A stretch of 64,000 nucleotides of DNA from Agriotes lineatus. Its lineage: Eukaryota > Arthropoda > Insecta > Coleoptera > Elateridae. Both the position numbers and the translations under genes were made by a program. Every line of letters starts with the position of its first letter. Position 1 is the stretch's first letter. The notes under the pieces are model-generated. The model saw nothing but the letters and a program-made list of their open reading frames with translations, did not search any database and was not told the origin of the DNA. The stretch lies in assembly GCA_940337035.1 (NCBI GenBank), contig CALNHX010001942.1, forward strand, positions 62,001-126,000. The letters run 5' to 3'. Positions 43,583 through 54,621 of this stretch are shown piece after piece.

Positions 43583-45370
43583 AAAGACTGTTGAAAACTT
43601 ACAACAAATGCACGACTCTCTGAGAGAACACAAAAAGTTGAAAGAGGCGGCTGGCGTGTACAGAATAAATAAAACGTCCACCCTAGTTACCGAAACCAAC
43701 GAAATAGTAGTAGGTGATGACGATAAAAGGCAACTGTGGGAAAACTACATTGAAAAACTGTTTGCAGACGACTCAAGAGAAGAACTAGAAAACTGCCCTC
43801 CAAACACGACACTGTCAGGCCCATCGATAACCACAGATGAAGTAAGAAAAGCAATATCGAGAGCCAAAAACAACAAATGCGCTGGTCCAGATGGCTTGCC
43901 TGCAGAAATCTTAAAACTAATAGATGATGACAATATTGACATTTTACAGCAACTGTTCAATGAAATCTATGACACTGGACGATTCCCTAAAAACTGGCTG
44001 AGTTCATCGTTTATTCCACTCCCCAAGAAGAGCTCCGCTCGCAGCTGTAATGATCACAGACTCATAAGTATCATGAGTCATACACTTAAGATCTTTCTAA
44101 AAATCCTTCACAACAGAATATACCAGAAATGCGAGCTAACATAGGTTTGAGTCAGATGGGCTTCAAATCCGGCATGGGCACCCGCGAGGCGCTATTTGGT
44201 CTGCAAGTCCTGATACAAAACTGTAGAGACGTAAACAAGGATGCGTTTCTATGTTTCATAGATTATGAAAAGGCCTTTGACCGAGTGCAACACAGAAAGC
44301 TTATTGATATTCTGAAAACAACAGATATGGACGAGAAAGACATTCGGTGCATAGAAAATCTATATTGGTACCAAACAGCACACGTAAGTACGCAACACCT
44401 TAACACTGAAGATATTCACATTCGCAGGGGAGTAAGGCAGGGATGTGTGCTTTCTCCGCTGCTGTTTAACTTGTACTCAGAGGAAATTTTCAACGAAGTC
44501 TTCGAGGACCAGGACATGGGTATAAAAGTAAATGGGGTACCAATTTCTAACGTAAGATACGCCGACGATTCCGTATTACTTGCGAATAATATTGAAGAAC
44601 TTCAAAACATGACCACGCGACTGAATGAATACAGTAAAAAGTATGGATTGAGTATAAATGCAAAGAAAACCAAATTTATGATTATTAGCAGAAGCAAACA
44701 AGCATATGCAAATGCCACAATTACAATCGAAGGCCGAACTATTGAAAGGGTAGAAAAACTTAAATATCTTGGATGTTGGCTGCATGCAGACTGGAATCCG
44801 GATAGGGAAATAAGAGCAAGAATAGAAATGGCACGAACAACATTTATTAAATATAGAAATATCCTATGCAACAGAGACCTGCCCTTGAAGCTGCGAATGC
44901 GTTATACCAGATGTTACGTGTGGTCGGTATTACTATACGGAATGGAAGCGTGGACTTTGAAAACAAGCATGATTAATAAAATTGAAGCCTTCGAGATGTG
45001 GACATACAGACGACTCCTGAGAGTACCTTGGACCGATCGAGTTACCAACGAGGAAATATTAGTAAGAATGCGCAAAGACCGAGAATTGTTTGCTACGATA
45101 AAGAAGAGAAAAACTGCCTATCTTGGACACATCATGCGAAATGAAAAGTACAGCCTTCTGCAGTTGTTCCTAGAGGGAAGAATAGAAGGAAAAAGAGGCA
45201 TAGGCAGAAAACAGATGTCTTGGGCAAGAAACATCAAACAATGGACCGGAATGAGGACAATCTGAGAGCTTGTCAACACCGCAAGGGACAAGGAGCTATT
45301 TAGAAATGTGGTCGCCAACATCCAATAAAAATGGATAGGCATTAGAAGAAGAAGAAGAAAGACTGTTGAA
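43583..45370 (+). mobile_element. LINE-F, 5'-truncated, with target duplications
   Basis: Element 43596-45357 on the plus strand, ending in (GAAGAA)n, between perfect 13-bp AAAGACTGTTGAA duplications at 43583-43595 and 45358-45370. It starts inside the linker before the reverse transcriptase, so the endonuclease is absent. Confidence 0.84.
43608..45342 (+). pseudogene. LINE-F reverse transcriptase, nearly complete
   Basis: From HDSLREHKKLKEAAGVYR through NNKCAGPDGLPAEILKL, FIPLPKKSSARSCNDHRLIS, FKSGMGTREALFGLQ, FIDYEKAFDRVQHRKLIDIL, IRRGVRQGCVLSPLLFNLYS and RYADDSVLLANNIEEL (near 44560) to GRKQMSWARNIKQWTG. Only two breaks are visible: near 44130-44144, between the two long frames, and a TGA at 45263-45265. 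All seven reverse transcriptase blocks are readable. A remarkably preserved but dead-on-arrival copy. Confidence 0.85.
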
Positions 45371-45427
45371 TAAAGACGATATGAACAGTTTCCAGTATGG
45401 GAAAGTCCAGGGAGGTAGTCACGTCCA

Positions 45428-45683
45428 CTTTTTTATATCTTTTTCCAGATTGTGTATACTTTCCTCTTGGTTTTTGATCGTTTCTTGCATTTTGTTGATT
45501 TTATGCTGTTGATTCTCAATTGTTTTTTCTCGATTCTGTAGTGTTATCCGCAATTGTTTTATTTCTTCGGTATTCTTTTCGCTACTCTCTACACTCTTCT
45601 TAATATCTCCGTTCAATTCCAATAGTTGGTTTTGTATGATCTTTAAGGTTGATGTAATTGTGGTTAGCTCCGCCATATCTGCC
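45428..45683 (-). pseudogene. LINE-E ORF1, N-terminal coiled coil
   Basis: From MADMAELTTITSTLKIIQNQ the minus frame forms a heptad-rich coiled coil (ENQQHKINKMQETIKNQEES; IHNLEKDIKK) that should lead straight into the RRM segment at 42383. The frame is also open upstream to 45808 (MYHTRFFIFLPMF...), but that part is probably 5' UTR because it is hydrophobic and unlike ORF1 starts. Confidence 0.7.
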
Positions 45684-45815
45684 ATTTCCTGTTCTGCACG
45701 TTTTGTCTGCCAGTATTTTGTTGCCGGTCTTATCCTTTTGTTGAATACTATTGTTTTAAAAACAAATATAAACATGGGAAGAAATATAAAAAATCTGGTG
45801 TGATACACTCACACA

Positions 45816-46473
45816 ACTTCCTTTTACAGTGATCTTATAATTAGTCAAAAATTTCATTTTTAATTTTTAACCATTTGTTAAAAATTTTCAAAAATTACAA
45901 ATTCTACAAAAACGGTACAAAATCGAGTGTTAGTTGAAGAGACAAATTTTCTCTAGAATTTTAAGGTGAATTCAAAAATGTAATAATATACCGGGTGTTT
46001 TATTTAAAATAGGAGTTAATAAAAAAAATAGAAAAAAACAAAAGAAACCCACTTTAGAAGTATTCAACTGGAAAATCACCTATCTCACATCAATACACAT
46101 TAAAAATGTAAGAAAAATGTAAAATTTAAAAAAAATCGTTAGAGCCGTTTTTGAAAAAATCGAAAAAAACTGAAAAATCACAAGAGTAAACACCTACTTC
46201 CGGTTATGCGATTTTCTTCAAAAGCTTGGTGTCTCATCTACATAGTACACAAAACTTATATATGAAGTTTCAATGCCATACCTCTTTTCGTTTTTGAGAT
46301 ATTCTGTTCACAGACACACAGACACACAGACACAACAGACACACAGACACACAGATCAATGAAAAAAAATATGTTTTTTGGGATCAGGGGACTCTAAAAC
46401 GTGAAGATCTGTTGAAATCTCAATTTCGAATTTTTGGGGTGAATCCAATACTTCCTTTATAGTAAAAGGAAGT
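45816..46473. mobile_element. Short TIR element with (CACA) microsatellite
   Basis: ACTTCCTTTTAC at 45816-45827 is exactly inverted at 46462-46473. The inside is non-coding, with A-rich stretches and a (CACAGA)n patch at about 46312-46355. The element sits exactly between LINE-E's 5' end and the first readable bases of LINE-G. No clear duplication was seen. Confidence 0.55.
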
Positions 46474-47109
46474 AAAAATGGTGGAGTTATACTGGAATGT
46501 AAGGATAAAAGTAGTCAAGCAATGAAAGAAGAAATACAAAATGCATTAGGTAAAAAATATGTAACGTCTAAACCGAAAAAAATTGTGCCGAAGTTAAAAA
46601 TTGTAAATATACCTAAGCATATAGAAAAGGACGAGAAAGATCTAAAGGAAAAGATTATTGCACAGAATAGATTAGATGAAGCAGCTGCAGACTTTAAATT
46701 AAATATTATTAACATATCTAAAGACAATAACAAAAAATATAGTATTCTGGTTGAAGTTGATGTGGAAACTTACAAGACATTAATAAATAATAGAAAAGTG
46801 AATATTAGCCTGTACGAGTGTTCAGTTTATGAGTACACTAGGGTGTTGAAATGTTACAAATGTTCAGGATTTAATCATATTGCAAAAGACTGTAAATTGG
46901 AAGTTGCATGCCCAAAATGTAGTGGACAACATGAGCAACAAAATTGCACTCAGGTTGACCCAAAGTGCATTAATTGTATTAGAGCTAATGAAAAATACAA
47001 TATTGTTTTAGATGTTGAACATACTGTCTGGGACTGTAAATGTCCATGTTTAATTAAGGTTGAACAAATCGTCAAGGATAGAACAATTTATGTGAGTGAT
47101 AGTAAATAG
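46474..47109 (+). CDS. LINE-G ORF1 (gag-like, CCHC zinc knuckles), 5'-truncated
   Basis: The frame is open from the element edge: NGGVILECKDKSSQAMKEEI, then VPKLKIVNIPKHIEKDEKDL, LVEVDVETYKTLIN and zinc knuckles CYKCSGFNHIAKDC, CPKCSGQHEQQNC and a third CINCI-type unit. It ends DRTIYVSDSK. Gag-like ORF1 proteins bind the LINE RNA; the knuckles mark Jockey/I/R1-like clades. No stop interrupts the surviving 195-plus codons. The N-terminal third is missing. Confidence 0.75.
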   Translation, partial: KNGGVILECKDKSSQAMKEEIQNALGKKYVTSKPKKIVPKLKIVNIPKHIEKDEKDLKEKIIAQNRLDEAAADFKLNIINISKDNNKKYSILVEVDVETYKTLINNRKVNISLYECSVYEYTRVLKCYKCSGFNHIAKDCKLEVACPKCSGQHEQQNCTQVDPKCINCIRANEKYNIVLDVEHTVWDCKCPCLIKVEQIVKDRTIYVSDSK

Positions 47110-47399
47110 CAATTAACCATAATGTGTTTAAATATTGAAAGTTTATTACCAAGGATTGATGAATTTAGAAGGTATGTTGAAACAATAAGGAATAAAAATG
47201 AAATTATAGCTCTTACGGAGGCACATATAATCTCTGATATTCATGATAACGAAATAAATATTAGCAAATATGTAACTGTTAGATGTGATTCAACAAGCCG
47301 ACACACAGGAGCTATAATTTGTTACATACGTAATAATATAGAGTACAAAGTAGTACAAAATATTCGTTTTGAAAAAGACTTATGGTGTTTAATAACGTA

Positions 47400-48680
47400 T
47401 GTCCCATAAGTTTTGAGAAAAAAATCCGTTGAAGCTTATTATAGGAAAAATGCTTTCAATCTAGTTAGTGTTGAAAACAAAACTTAACAATTGATCAAAG
47501 TTTGCAATAACACGTCTTTTTCATCAACAGTTATCATTACAATGGCGTACATACTTGACAATCTTAAAAGTATTTCTAATTTAGTTGGACGAGTACCTAA
47601 GCGTGAAATTGTAAGATTTTACAGGTACCAAAATATTTGATTGACCACAATTTATCGAACAATAAGGGACTGCGAGGAGGGAATACGTTGTGTAAATCTG
47701 CCGAAAAGTGGAAGACCGAGAATATTAAGTCGAGCTAATGAACGAAGACTGGTTGAAGTGGTAAAAAACAAGGTGGGAACGTCAGTAAGCAAGTTATATA
47801 GAAGATTTCAAGTTTCACGAATGACAGTAAGTAGAACTATCTCCAGATATAACCTAAATACAGAAAAAAACAAAGGCTTCCAAATACACCGCTACCCAGT
47901 TACAAAAAATTCCGAGGTGTTGCCGTGCATTACGACGTGTTCATTTTGTTGATAAAGTTGTCGTCATGGATAATGAAAAGTACTTTACACTTTCCAATTC
48001 AGAGATGAAGAGTAATGACAGATTCTGCACGGATAACATACAGGACTGTCCAACCGAAGTTAGATTGAAAGATTAGTCAAGTTTGCTGAAAAAATATTAG
48101 TATGCTGCGCCATTTCCGACACCGGTGTTTCTCAGCAGTACATGGGCCATGCTCATGGTGAAGCCATCAATGCGGACATTTATATAAGGCAATGTTTAAC
48201 AAAACTTCGTCTGTTGATAACTACTAATCACCTAATTGACGACATTATCTTCTGGCCAGACCTAGCTTCGTGTCACTACGCAAGACAAACGGTAGATTGG
48301 TTAATCGCCAATAACATCAATTTTGGTCAGAATATAGACAACCCACCAAAGGCGCCTCAATCAAGATATCTAGAAAAATTTTGGGCTCTTCTGAGTAGAA
48401 AAGTTTATGATGATGGCTGGGAGGCCCAAAACATAGAACAGTTAGGTCCCCGGATCTACCAAAAAATTCGAGAAATCGACATTGGTGCCATCCATAGGCT
48501 AATGGCGTGAGTTAGGGTTACAGTGCGCGCCATTGAAGAGCATGGACCATTATTCACAGTTTAAGATTATATTTCTATTAAATGTAGCTGTAGAAATAAA
48601 TACTTGTAGTTGAATTTCATATAAAATTGAAGCAACGTAAAATATAGCTGTTAACATTTTTTCTCAAAACTTATGGGACA
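47400..48680 (+). mobile_element. DD37E-type Tc1/mariner element nested in LINE-G
   Basis: 1,281-bp element with 25-bp inverted ends (TGTCCCATAAGTTTTGAG... ) and a TA duplication at 47398-47399 and 48681-48682. It splits a conserved WCLITYV/KIKQVRLMIVYRSP stretch of the LINE ORF2, so the empty site can be reconstructed at the protein level. The ends and transposase match the fossil at 8817-9749. Confidence 0.86.
47542..48510 (+). pseudogene. Tc1/mariner-type transposase, DD37E
   Basis: Starts MAYILDNLKSISNLVG, has a TGA at 47638-47640, then TTIYRTIRDCEEGIRCVNL, the linker motif SGRPRILSRANERRL and a second helix-turn-helix (VSKLYRRFQVSRMTVSRTI). A frameshift near 47890 leads to RRVHFVDKVVVMDNEKYFTL, whose MDN aspartate is the first catalytic D. 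Damaged text follows, then MGHAHGEAINADIYIRQCL, FWPDLASCHYARQTVDWLIA and SRYLEKFWALLSRKVYDDGW. In this copy the second D (WPDLAS) and the E (LEKFW) are separated by 37 residues. At least three breaks make it inactive. Confidence 0.8.
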
Positions 48681-51245
48681 TACGTTAATTAAAATTAAGC
48701 AAGTCCGTCTGATGATTGTGTATAGGTCTCCCAGCTCAAGCATACCAAATTTTTTAAGACAACTTGATGATATTATGGTAGATGAATTAATGTTTGCTAA
48801 TGAAGAGGTTTATGTGATGGGTGACTTTAATATTGATTTTTATAAGAGTAGTTTTTATGAATCAAAAACTATTAAACAGTTAAGAAGACTAAATCTTATA
48901 CAGGTGGTCGCAGAATGTACAAGAATAACAAAAGACTCTGAAACTCTTATAGATCCAGTGTTTACTAATGATGGAGACATTAAAACAAAAGTCATAAGAA
49001 CGCCAAAATTTTTCCCTCATGATATAGTGCAAATTACTACGAGGCATAATGTAACCCAGTTAAGTACAAAGAATATTAAGAAAGCTGATCTTCAACATCA
49101 CCTGAATAATTTTAACTGGAGTGAGGGGAATACTGATCACTTAGTGCAAGTTCTCTACGATAACGTTACAGAATCTTTGGATAAAGTAGCTCCAATAGAA
49201 ACATTAAATATCCGAACGGGCAGTAAATGGTTTGATGAAGAGATTCGAGAGACATCAAATAAAAGAAATAGATTGTATAAGAAGTATCTGTTGCAGAAAA
49301 CCATGGAAAACTGGAATGACTCTCAGAGAATTGAAGCCACGAACCTAATAAGAAAAAAGAAGTACTTGTATTACAAGGGCGTAATTGAAAACTGCAAGAC
49401 TGATGGAAAGAGAATGTGGAAAGGCATTAAGGAAGTATTGAATGATGGGAAATCACAAACGCAACTCAATAATGTTTATTTTGATAATGTTAATGTACAA
49501 ACAGATAGCGAAATTGCAGAAAAATTTAATATCTATTTTAAAAAAGTGTAGAAAATATAATAGAAGTAGATGAGTTACCACAGACGCATATTAGTTGTAA
49601 TGTCCCGAATAATACTGTGCTACTAAAAAAATTTACTAAAATGAATGACCACGATTTTATGAATATAGTCAATGAAATAAAAAAGGATGGGTCTGCGGAT
49701 ATAACTGATAAAAATATTATAAAGGCTGGTAGATGTAAATTAAGAAAAGAGATCGTTAAGGTTTATAATGAATCTATAGAAGAATCTAAAGTTCCCAGTC
49801 TGTGGAAAAATTCAGTTATAACCCCAGTACCTAAAGTAAAAAATACGAAAAAATGTGAAGAATATGGGCCAATAAACACTTTACCTTTACCCGAAAAAAT
49901 TATGGAAATGCACGTAAAAAAGCAGTTGTTACAGCATTTAGCAGATAATAATATACTGATAGAAAACCAATCAGGATTCCGGGATCACCATTCATGTGAA
50001 ACATCTATTCAGTTAGTCATTTCTAAATGGAGAGAGTTGGCTGTTTTTGTAGATTTTAAAAGGGCGTTTGAAACCATCAACAGAGATGGTATGATACAAA
50101 AACTAAAAAAATATGGAGTGGTTGAGGAAGCAAATAAATGGTTTGAAGACTATCTACATGACAGACATCAGCAAGTGAAAGTGGATAGTTATGTGTCAAG
50201 TAAACTAGAAGTGAAATTCGGTGTGCCTCAGGGATCCGTCTTAGGTCCTCTTCTGTTTATATTGTATATAAACGACATAGCATCGTGTTTTGAAGAAGAC
50301 ACAATAATTAATTTGTTTGTGGATGATACAGTGATCTCTGTTTATGGATAGTAAATTGAGGAAGTACTGGGTAAGATGCAAAGACAATTAAGTCATTTTG
50401 AGGAGTGGTTAAGAAACAACTTTCTGTTTATAAATACAAAAAAAACTAATGTTACGGTATTTGGAACTAAATTAAAACTTCTGAACAATGAATTAGATTA
50501 TGTTTTAGATTGTAAATATCTAGGTTTAATTATAGACAACAAATTGAAGTTTAATAAGCATATTGAATATGTGATAGATAAAATTAGTAAACGTGTAAAT
50601 TACTTCTATAGAATTAGGGATAGCTTATCTATGTTCTCAAGATTAACTGTGTATAAGTCAATTATAACCCCACATTTTGAATATTGTCCGACCATTTTAT
50701 ATTATTGTAATGAGACAGAAAAGACAGCTCTCCAAAAACAACAAAATAGGGCAATGAGAATTATTTTAAAGGTAAATATATATACACGGATTAATAATAT
50801 GTTGGAATGTTTACAGTTTATGAGTATTAAACAAAGATTAATTTTCAATAATATGATATATATATTTAAAATGATACATAACATGCTACCAACGTATATG
50901 TCAAATAAAATTAAGTTTGTAAATGATGTACACAGTTATAATACCAGAACAGCAACCAATATTTACGTACCTTCTGTAAAGAAAGCAGTAACCAAGCAAT
51001 CGCTTTTTCATGATGGTTTAGTTCTGTACAATGACCTACCACTACATACGCGTGCTATTAATAATATTAAGGAGTTTAAGAGAAATATTGTGCAATATGT
51101 TAAAAGTAGTTTCTAAATGTATCTGATTAAATTTTTTTTGTTTTTCTTTTTGGATAGGTTTTTCTTTTTGTTTATTGTGTATTTTGTTATATGTTGTTGA
51201 AAATATGTAGCAGAGATTTGCTAATAAACTGTTACTTACTTACTT

Positions 51246-52720
51246 AGATATGTTAATGGCGGGAAAGTGAAAGAGTCCATTTTAACAATAAAAACTTGCA
51301 CTGATTAGGACGTTGGAACATTTACAGGCTTAACCTTAAAAGTGCTTAAGGATTATAGCTTACATACTTCTAAAATTTTAAGTCAGTGTTATGATGGAGC
51401 AGCTGCTATGAGTGGACAGAAAGGGGGAGTGCAAGCATTACTCTACAACGTCTAAGCAGAACAATACCTTTGTGCATTGTTGTAATCATCGATTGCACCT
51501 CGTATTTGTGAAAGCAATAAAAGAAATATCAGCAATTAAACAATATTTCGATTAATGCTCTATGCTATATATGTTTCTTAAAAAAGAAAGTATCTACCTA
51601 TTTCGAAGTTTTACGATGAACACGCACTGTGTCGTTTGGAACAGCGTTGGAGTGGTCATTTGGACGTTACTCGAATAGTTTTCAATAATTATGGAAAAAT
51701 ATTCCAAGTACTAAAAAACATAAAAAAACAGAGATATAGATAGTGACTATGTTGTAGAAAGTACTGGTATGCTCAAAATTGTTCAGTCTAAGCATGGTGT
51801 TCATGAAAAAAGTATTAGAAACTATTCAGCCTACTGATGAATTACTTCAGGTGCACGAAGCCAGTTTGAAAGACTCTGTGGTTGTCATAACCTCGGTAGT
51901 AGATTCCGTTACCTCTTACAGAAATGACCACGTTTACAAAGAAATTGACGCCAAAATCAATACCGATTTCAATGGCGTTGAAGATATTTCCACAAAAATA
52001 CAAAGAAAGACAAACACTGGATGTCATCTTGAGCAAAATGAAAAGAAGATTCGTAGAAAACGATAAGCTCCTAATTGCAGTTTTCAGTGGCAAGGAAGAA
52101 AACATTGATTTAGAGAAAGTTACATTTTTGCAAACTTTGAGTATAAAACTTCCATCCTCAGAAGAGATTACAGAACCAATTTATACAAATCCAGAAGAGA
52201 GAAAACCATGGTTTAGCTGTCTTCGATATAATTTTTCAGCAACGAGTTGCATTCGCTGAAACGTATAATTTATTGGCGACTGCCAGAGATTTTGGCTGTA
52301 GCACAGCGACTTGCGAGTCTACTTTCTCTGTATTGACAAGGATTAGTCGTCCACAGCCACTTTATGTACAGTCGTGTGCAAATAAATCTGGGACAGTGCT
52401 TTTTTCACATGCAGATTCAGTTAAGAATTGAAGAATATCTCCATGGATTTCCTGCTATCAGAAAGAGTTACATTAAACTTTAACAGGTACTGAAACCCGT
52501 AACTCTCTCTGATAAGAGGAAATCCATGGAAATATTCTTCAAATTCTTAACTGAATCTGCATGTGAAAAAAACACTGTCCCAGATTTATTTGCACACGAC
52601 TGTACCATCAACGAATGTCCAATTTGATCCTTCTTGCATACAAACAAAATCGTACCAAAACTCTAAACCCTGACTTACTTTTGAGAAAATTCAATCAGCA
52701 GAAAAACCGACGATTACAAC
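51246..52720 (+). pseudogene. hAT-1 transposase, C-terminal part (core and dimerisation domain)
   Basis: Reads RYVNGGKVKESILTIKTCTD, SQCYDGAAAMSGQKGGVQAL (the YDGA.MSG block with the second catalytic region), a decayed HC.NH-type stretch and RWSGHLDVTR. Near 52260-52330 follows the hAT dimerisation signature LLATARDFGCSTATCESTF with SVLTRISR, then, beyond a 234-bp MITE, QRMSNLILLAYKQNRTKTLN. Stops and frameshifts occur throughout (for example after CTD at about 51305 and near 51455). The gene belongs with 35830-36078. Confidence 0.75.
52369..52602. mobile_element. Palindromic 234-bp MITE
   Basis: CAGTCGTGTGCAAATAAATC at 52369 is matched by its complement ending at 52602, and the arms stay paired (with a few mismatches) for about 100 bases to a short loop near 52480. 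TA at 52367-52368 and 52603-52604. It interrupts the hAT-1 dimerisation domain. It is a foldback mariner-type MITE without coding. Confidence 0.85.
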
Positions 52721-52964
52721 TTTAACTTTCATAATTCTTACAATTTTTGTATAAACAATTATCATTAAGTATATGAGTAAATAAAAAGTTACTGTGACAA
52801 CGTGTTTTCAATTTTATGTATAAGTGCTAACAAAAGTAATGAAAGTATTGCAAAAAAAAAGCTCTTTGTGTATGTAGATATAAAATGTGGAAAATTTCAG
52901 CCTGCTTTGATTTTCTTTTGAGCCTGTCCTGATTACACAGTCTGGTTACAGCCCTGATATTATT

Positions 52965-53806
52965 ACTAAAAATAACTGTCACTGAACTTGGGTAATAACT
53001 ATTACAACGTATTGCTGAGCATAACGATATTTATAAAAAATTCATTTTAACCCAACAAATTTGCGAATCAGCAAAATAACCTGTTCTGAAATGTAGAAAA
53101 CTCACAAAAGTATATGTACACAACAGACAATTTAGCTACTGCGTGATTAAGCTACTAAAATACAGTTGTTGCGATGCTATTGTAGCCATACCACCTAAAA
53201 CTTATTAAAAGCGAATGAAAATTACTACGGAAAGAACAGGAATTTGTCAGATACCTATATTACATACATAATTCTCAATATTATTATTATTATTATTTGT
53301 ATACCAAGGCACTGAAGTTTAGCTTTTTATCACGCATGTGGATTTAGTTGCAGAGGCCTGTAGGACCAAGGCAAATAAACCACATAAGGAATAAAAAGGA
53401 ACTTCAGTTCCGAGAAGTTGTGAAATTAACAGTTTTTAACCAACCCTTATAGGTTATGTTGACGTTTTCTGTCAGCAATCTGTCACCCCACCACGCAAAA
53501 AGTCGTAGAACAATAAAATAGGTACTTCACTGCTGAATTGAAAATATATATATTTTAATAACACATTTGACAATTCTTTATTTATTAAACTGTTTGTACG
53601 CAAGAATCAGCGTTGGTATTGGCTTACTGGGTCACGTTGCAATATTATTATTGCAAATATTTGTGCAGACAGCAGCATTACAACTGTATCATTGCGAGCG
53701 TTGTGTTTTGCTCTTATCCAAATAGTAGGTTATCAGATCAAACAGCAAAACACAACACAATTTTATTGTATATAAAGCTCTGTATTTTATTTAATTTTTC
53801 AATATA
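52965..53806. other. Non-coding interval
   Basis: AT-rich, with a (TTA)n run near 53280-53300 and an isolated frame at 53613-53900 that runs into the next element and is not convincing. Confidence 0.5.
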
Positions 53807-54619
53807 CAGGCAGACCTCGCCGTTCGCGGCTTTGCAGTTTGCTGATTTGATTTTGCGAGGGGCACTTTTGTGCTCCCTTTTCTTTGCCGTTCGCGAATAA
53901 AATTGCCAACTGTTTCAACTTTCACACACTAACGACCGGTCTTATAAAGGCCACTAATCTGACGTTAACTTTAATTCACTGTTAAAATAAACAAAAGCGC
54001 ATAAAAATTTGTTTACTAATGAATAATATGTGACAAGCGCCAACGTTTTGATGAGCTTTTGTTTATTTTAACAGCGATTTAAAGTTAACGTCAGGTTAGT
54101 GACCTTCATAAGACTGGCCGTAAGTAAATAAAGCAGACGTATGCGGTTTATGTCATGAACACCTAAACAACATTATTTATCACGAACTTGTAAACATACT
54201 TATCGAGCCTATTCCTTTGAATCTCTTATTACCAAATTGGACCTGAAATAAATTGTAAAATTATAACTTGAATAAACAAATGGACATTCGAGCTCTAGAT
54301 TCAAGTGGCAGACTTATGTTACGTATCGAATTTTAGTTCAAGCTTTACTGTCTTCTAGAGCGTTTCTGTCGAAAATTCAATTGAGTTTAAATTTTAAAAC
54401 ACGGAAAAGCATGTCGTCAAAGCGTAAAGTTTCTGCTTCAGATTTGCCAGACAAAAAATGTAGAAAAGTTTTGGTTTGTTGGGGTTGCATAGTATAAATA
54501 AATCTAGTTAATGAAACCTAACCCCGTTTTTATCATTTATGTGTTTCCTTGCGCATCGCGGTTTTGCGCTTCGCGGCATTCTCTGGAACGTAACCCCCGC
54601 GAACAGCGAGGTCTGACTG
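53807..54619. mobile_element. pogo/Tigger-like non-autonomous element
   Basis: Left tip CAGGCAGACCTCGCCGTTCG and right tip, inverted, CAGTCAGACCTCGCTGTTCG, flanked by TA. These resemble the CAGGCATACCTCG ends of Tigger/pogo elements. Near the right end a plus frame at 54410 reads MSSKRKVSASDLPDKKCRKV, a typical pogo-family transposase start, then stops. Most of the gene is deleted. The 53930-54125 part is a separate inverted repeat. Confidence 0.68.
53930..54125. repeat. Foldback repeat inside the pogo-like element
   Basis: ACGACCGGTCTTATAAAGGC...CTAATCTGACGTTAACTTTAA on the left pairs with ...TTAAAGTTAACGTCAGGTTAG...CTTCATAAGACTGGCCGT on the right; TTAAAATAAACAAAAGC pairs with GCTTTTGTTTATTTTAA inside. 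Arms are about 80 bp. Probably a younger MITE. Confidence 0.75.
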
Positions 54620-54621
54620 TA

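Larger units (their letters stand above)
42387..45425. mobile_element. Repeat insertion within LINE-E ORF1 (itself hosting LINE-F)
   Basis: The ORF1 reading text breaks between DIKK (45428) and KNLVCYG (42383), so everything between is inserted. The non-LINE-F part (42387-43595 and 45371-45425) begins with a C-run and TACCCGTAGGTATAGGGAAG, holds a (TG)n-rich patch near 42515-42535 and many A/T runs, and shows no coding. It may be a non-autonomous retroposed repeat, since poly(A/T) borders the join. Its class is not determined. Confidence 0.45.
38533..45815 (-). mobile_element. LINE-E, two-ORF, interrupted in ORF1, nested in hAT-1
   Basis: Minus-strand LINE ending in a (GAA)n tail, seen as CTTCTTCTTCTTC from 38533. 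It has ORF2 (38566-41673), the ORF1 C-terminal part (41700-42380) and, beyond a 3-kb insertion (about 42387-45425), the ORF1 N-terminal coiled coil (45428-45683). Its 5' end is cut or abutted by a TIR element at 45816. Same architecture as LINE-D but clearly a different family by sequence. Confidence 0.75.
47122..51116 (+). pseudogene. LINE-G ORF2: endonuclease and reverse transcriptase, interrupted
   Basis: 47122-47399 gives the endonuclease start (MCLNIESLLPRIDEFRRYVE; IIALTEAHI). After the 1.28-kb transposon it resumes KQVRLMIVYRSPSSS, EEVYVMGDFNIDFY and a C-terminal linker (48681-49551). The reverse transcriptase spans 49617-51116: SVITPVPKVKNTKKCEEYGP, SGFRDHHSCETSIQLV, VFVDFKRAFETINRDGM, FGVPQGSVLGPLLFILYIND and LFVDDTVISVYG, stop, then the thumb and C-terminus (YLGLIIDNKLKFNKHIEYVI). 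The catalytic box reads FVDD rather than FADD. Breaks: insertion at 47399, frameshift near 49551-49617, stop at 50349-50351. Confidence 0.84.
46474..51250 (+). mobile_element. LINE-G, two-ORF Jockey/CR1-type, with a nested DNA transposon
   Basis: Plus-strand element with a CCHC-knuckle ORF1 (46474-47109) and APE/RT ORF2 (47122-51116, split at 47400-48680 by a Tc1-type transposon). Its 3' UTR contains AATAAACTG and ends in (TTAC)n around 51225-51245. ORF1 lacks its first part, so the copy is 5'-truncated or was cut by the adjoining TIR element. Clade is inferred from the ORF1 knuckles, the CPQGSVLGP-type block (here VPQGSVLGPLLF) and the tail. Confidence 0.8.
35739..52956 (+). mobile_element. 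hAT-1 element, expanded by nested insertions
   Basis: Left tip CAGGGCCGTAGCCAG (35739) and right tip, inverted, CAGGGCTGTAACCAG (ending 52956), each flanked by the identical 8 bp ATATTATT (35731-35738 and 52957-52964). That is the hAT signature. Sub-terminal CAGGCTGAGCCTGCCCTGG on the left is echoed by AGGACAGGCTC on the inverted right. Transposase coding survives only near the ends (35830-36078 and 51246-52720). Everything between is later insertions. Confidence 0.85.
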
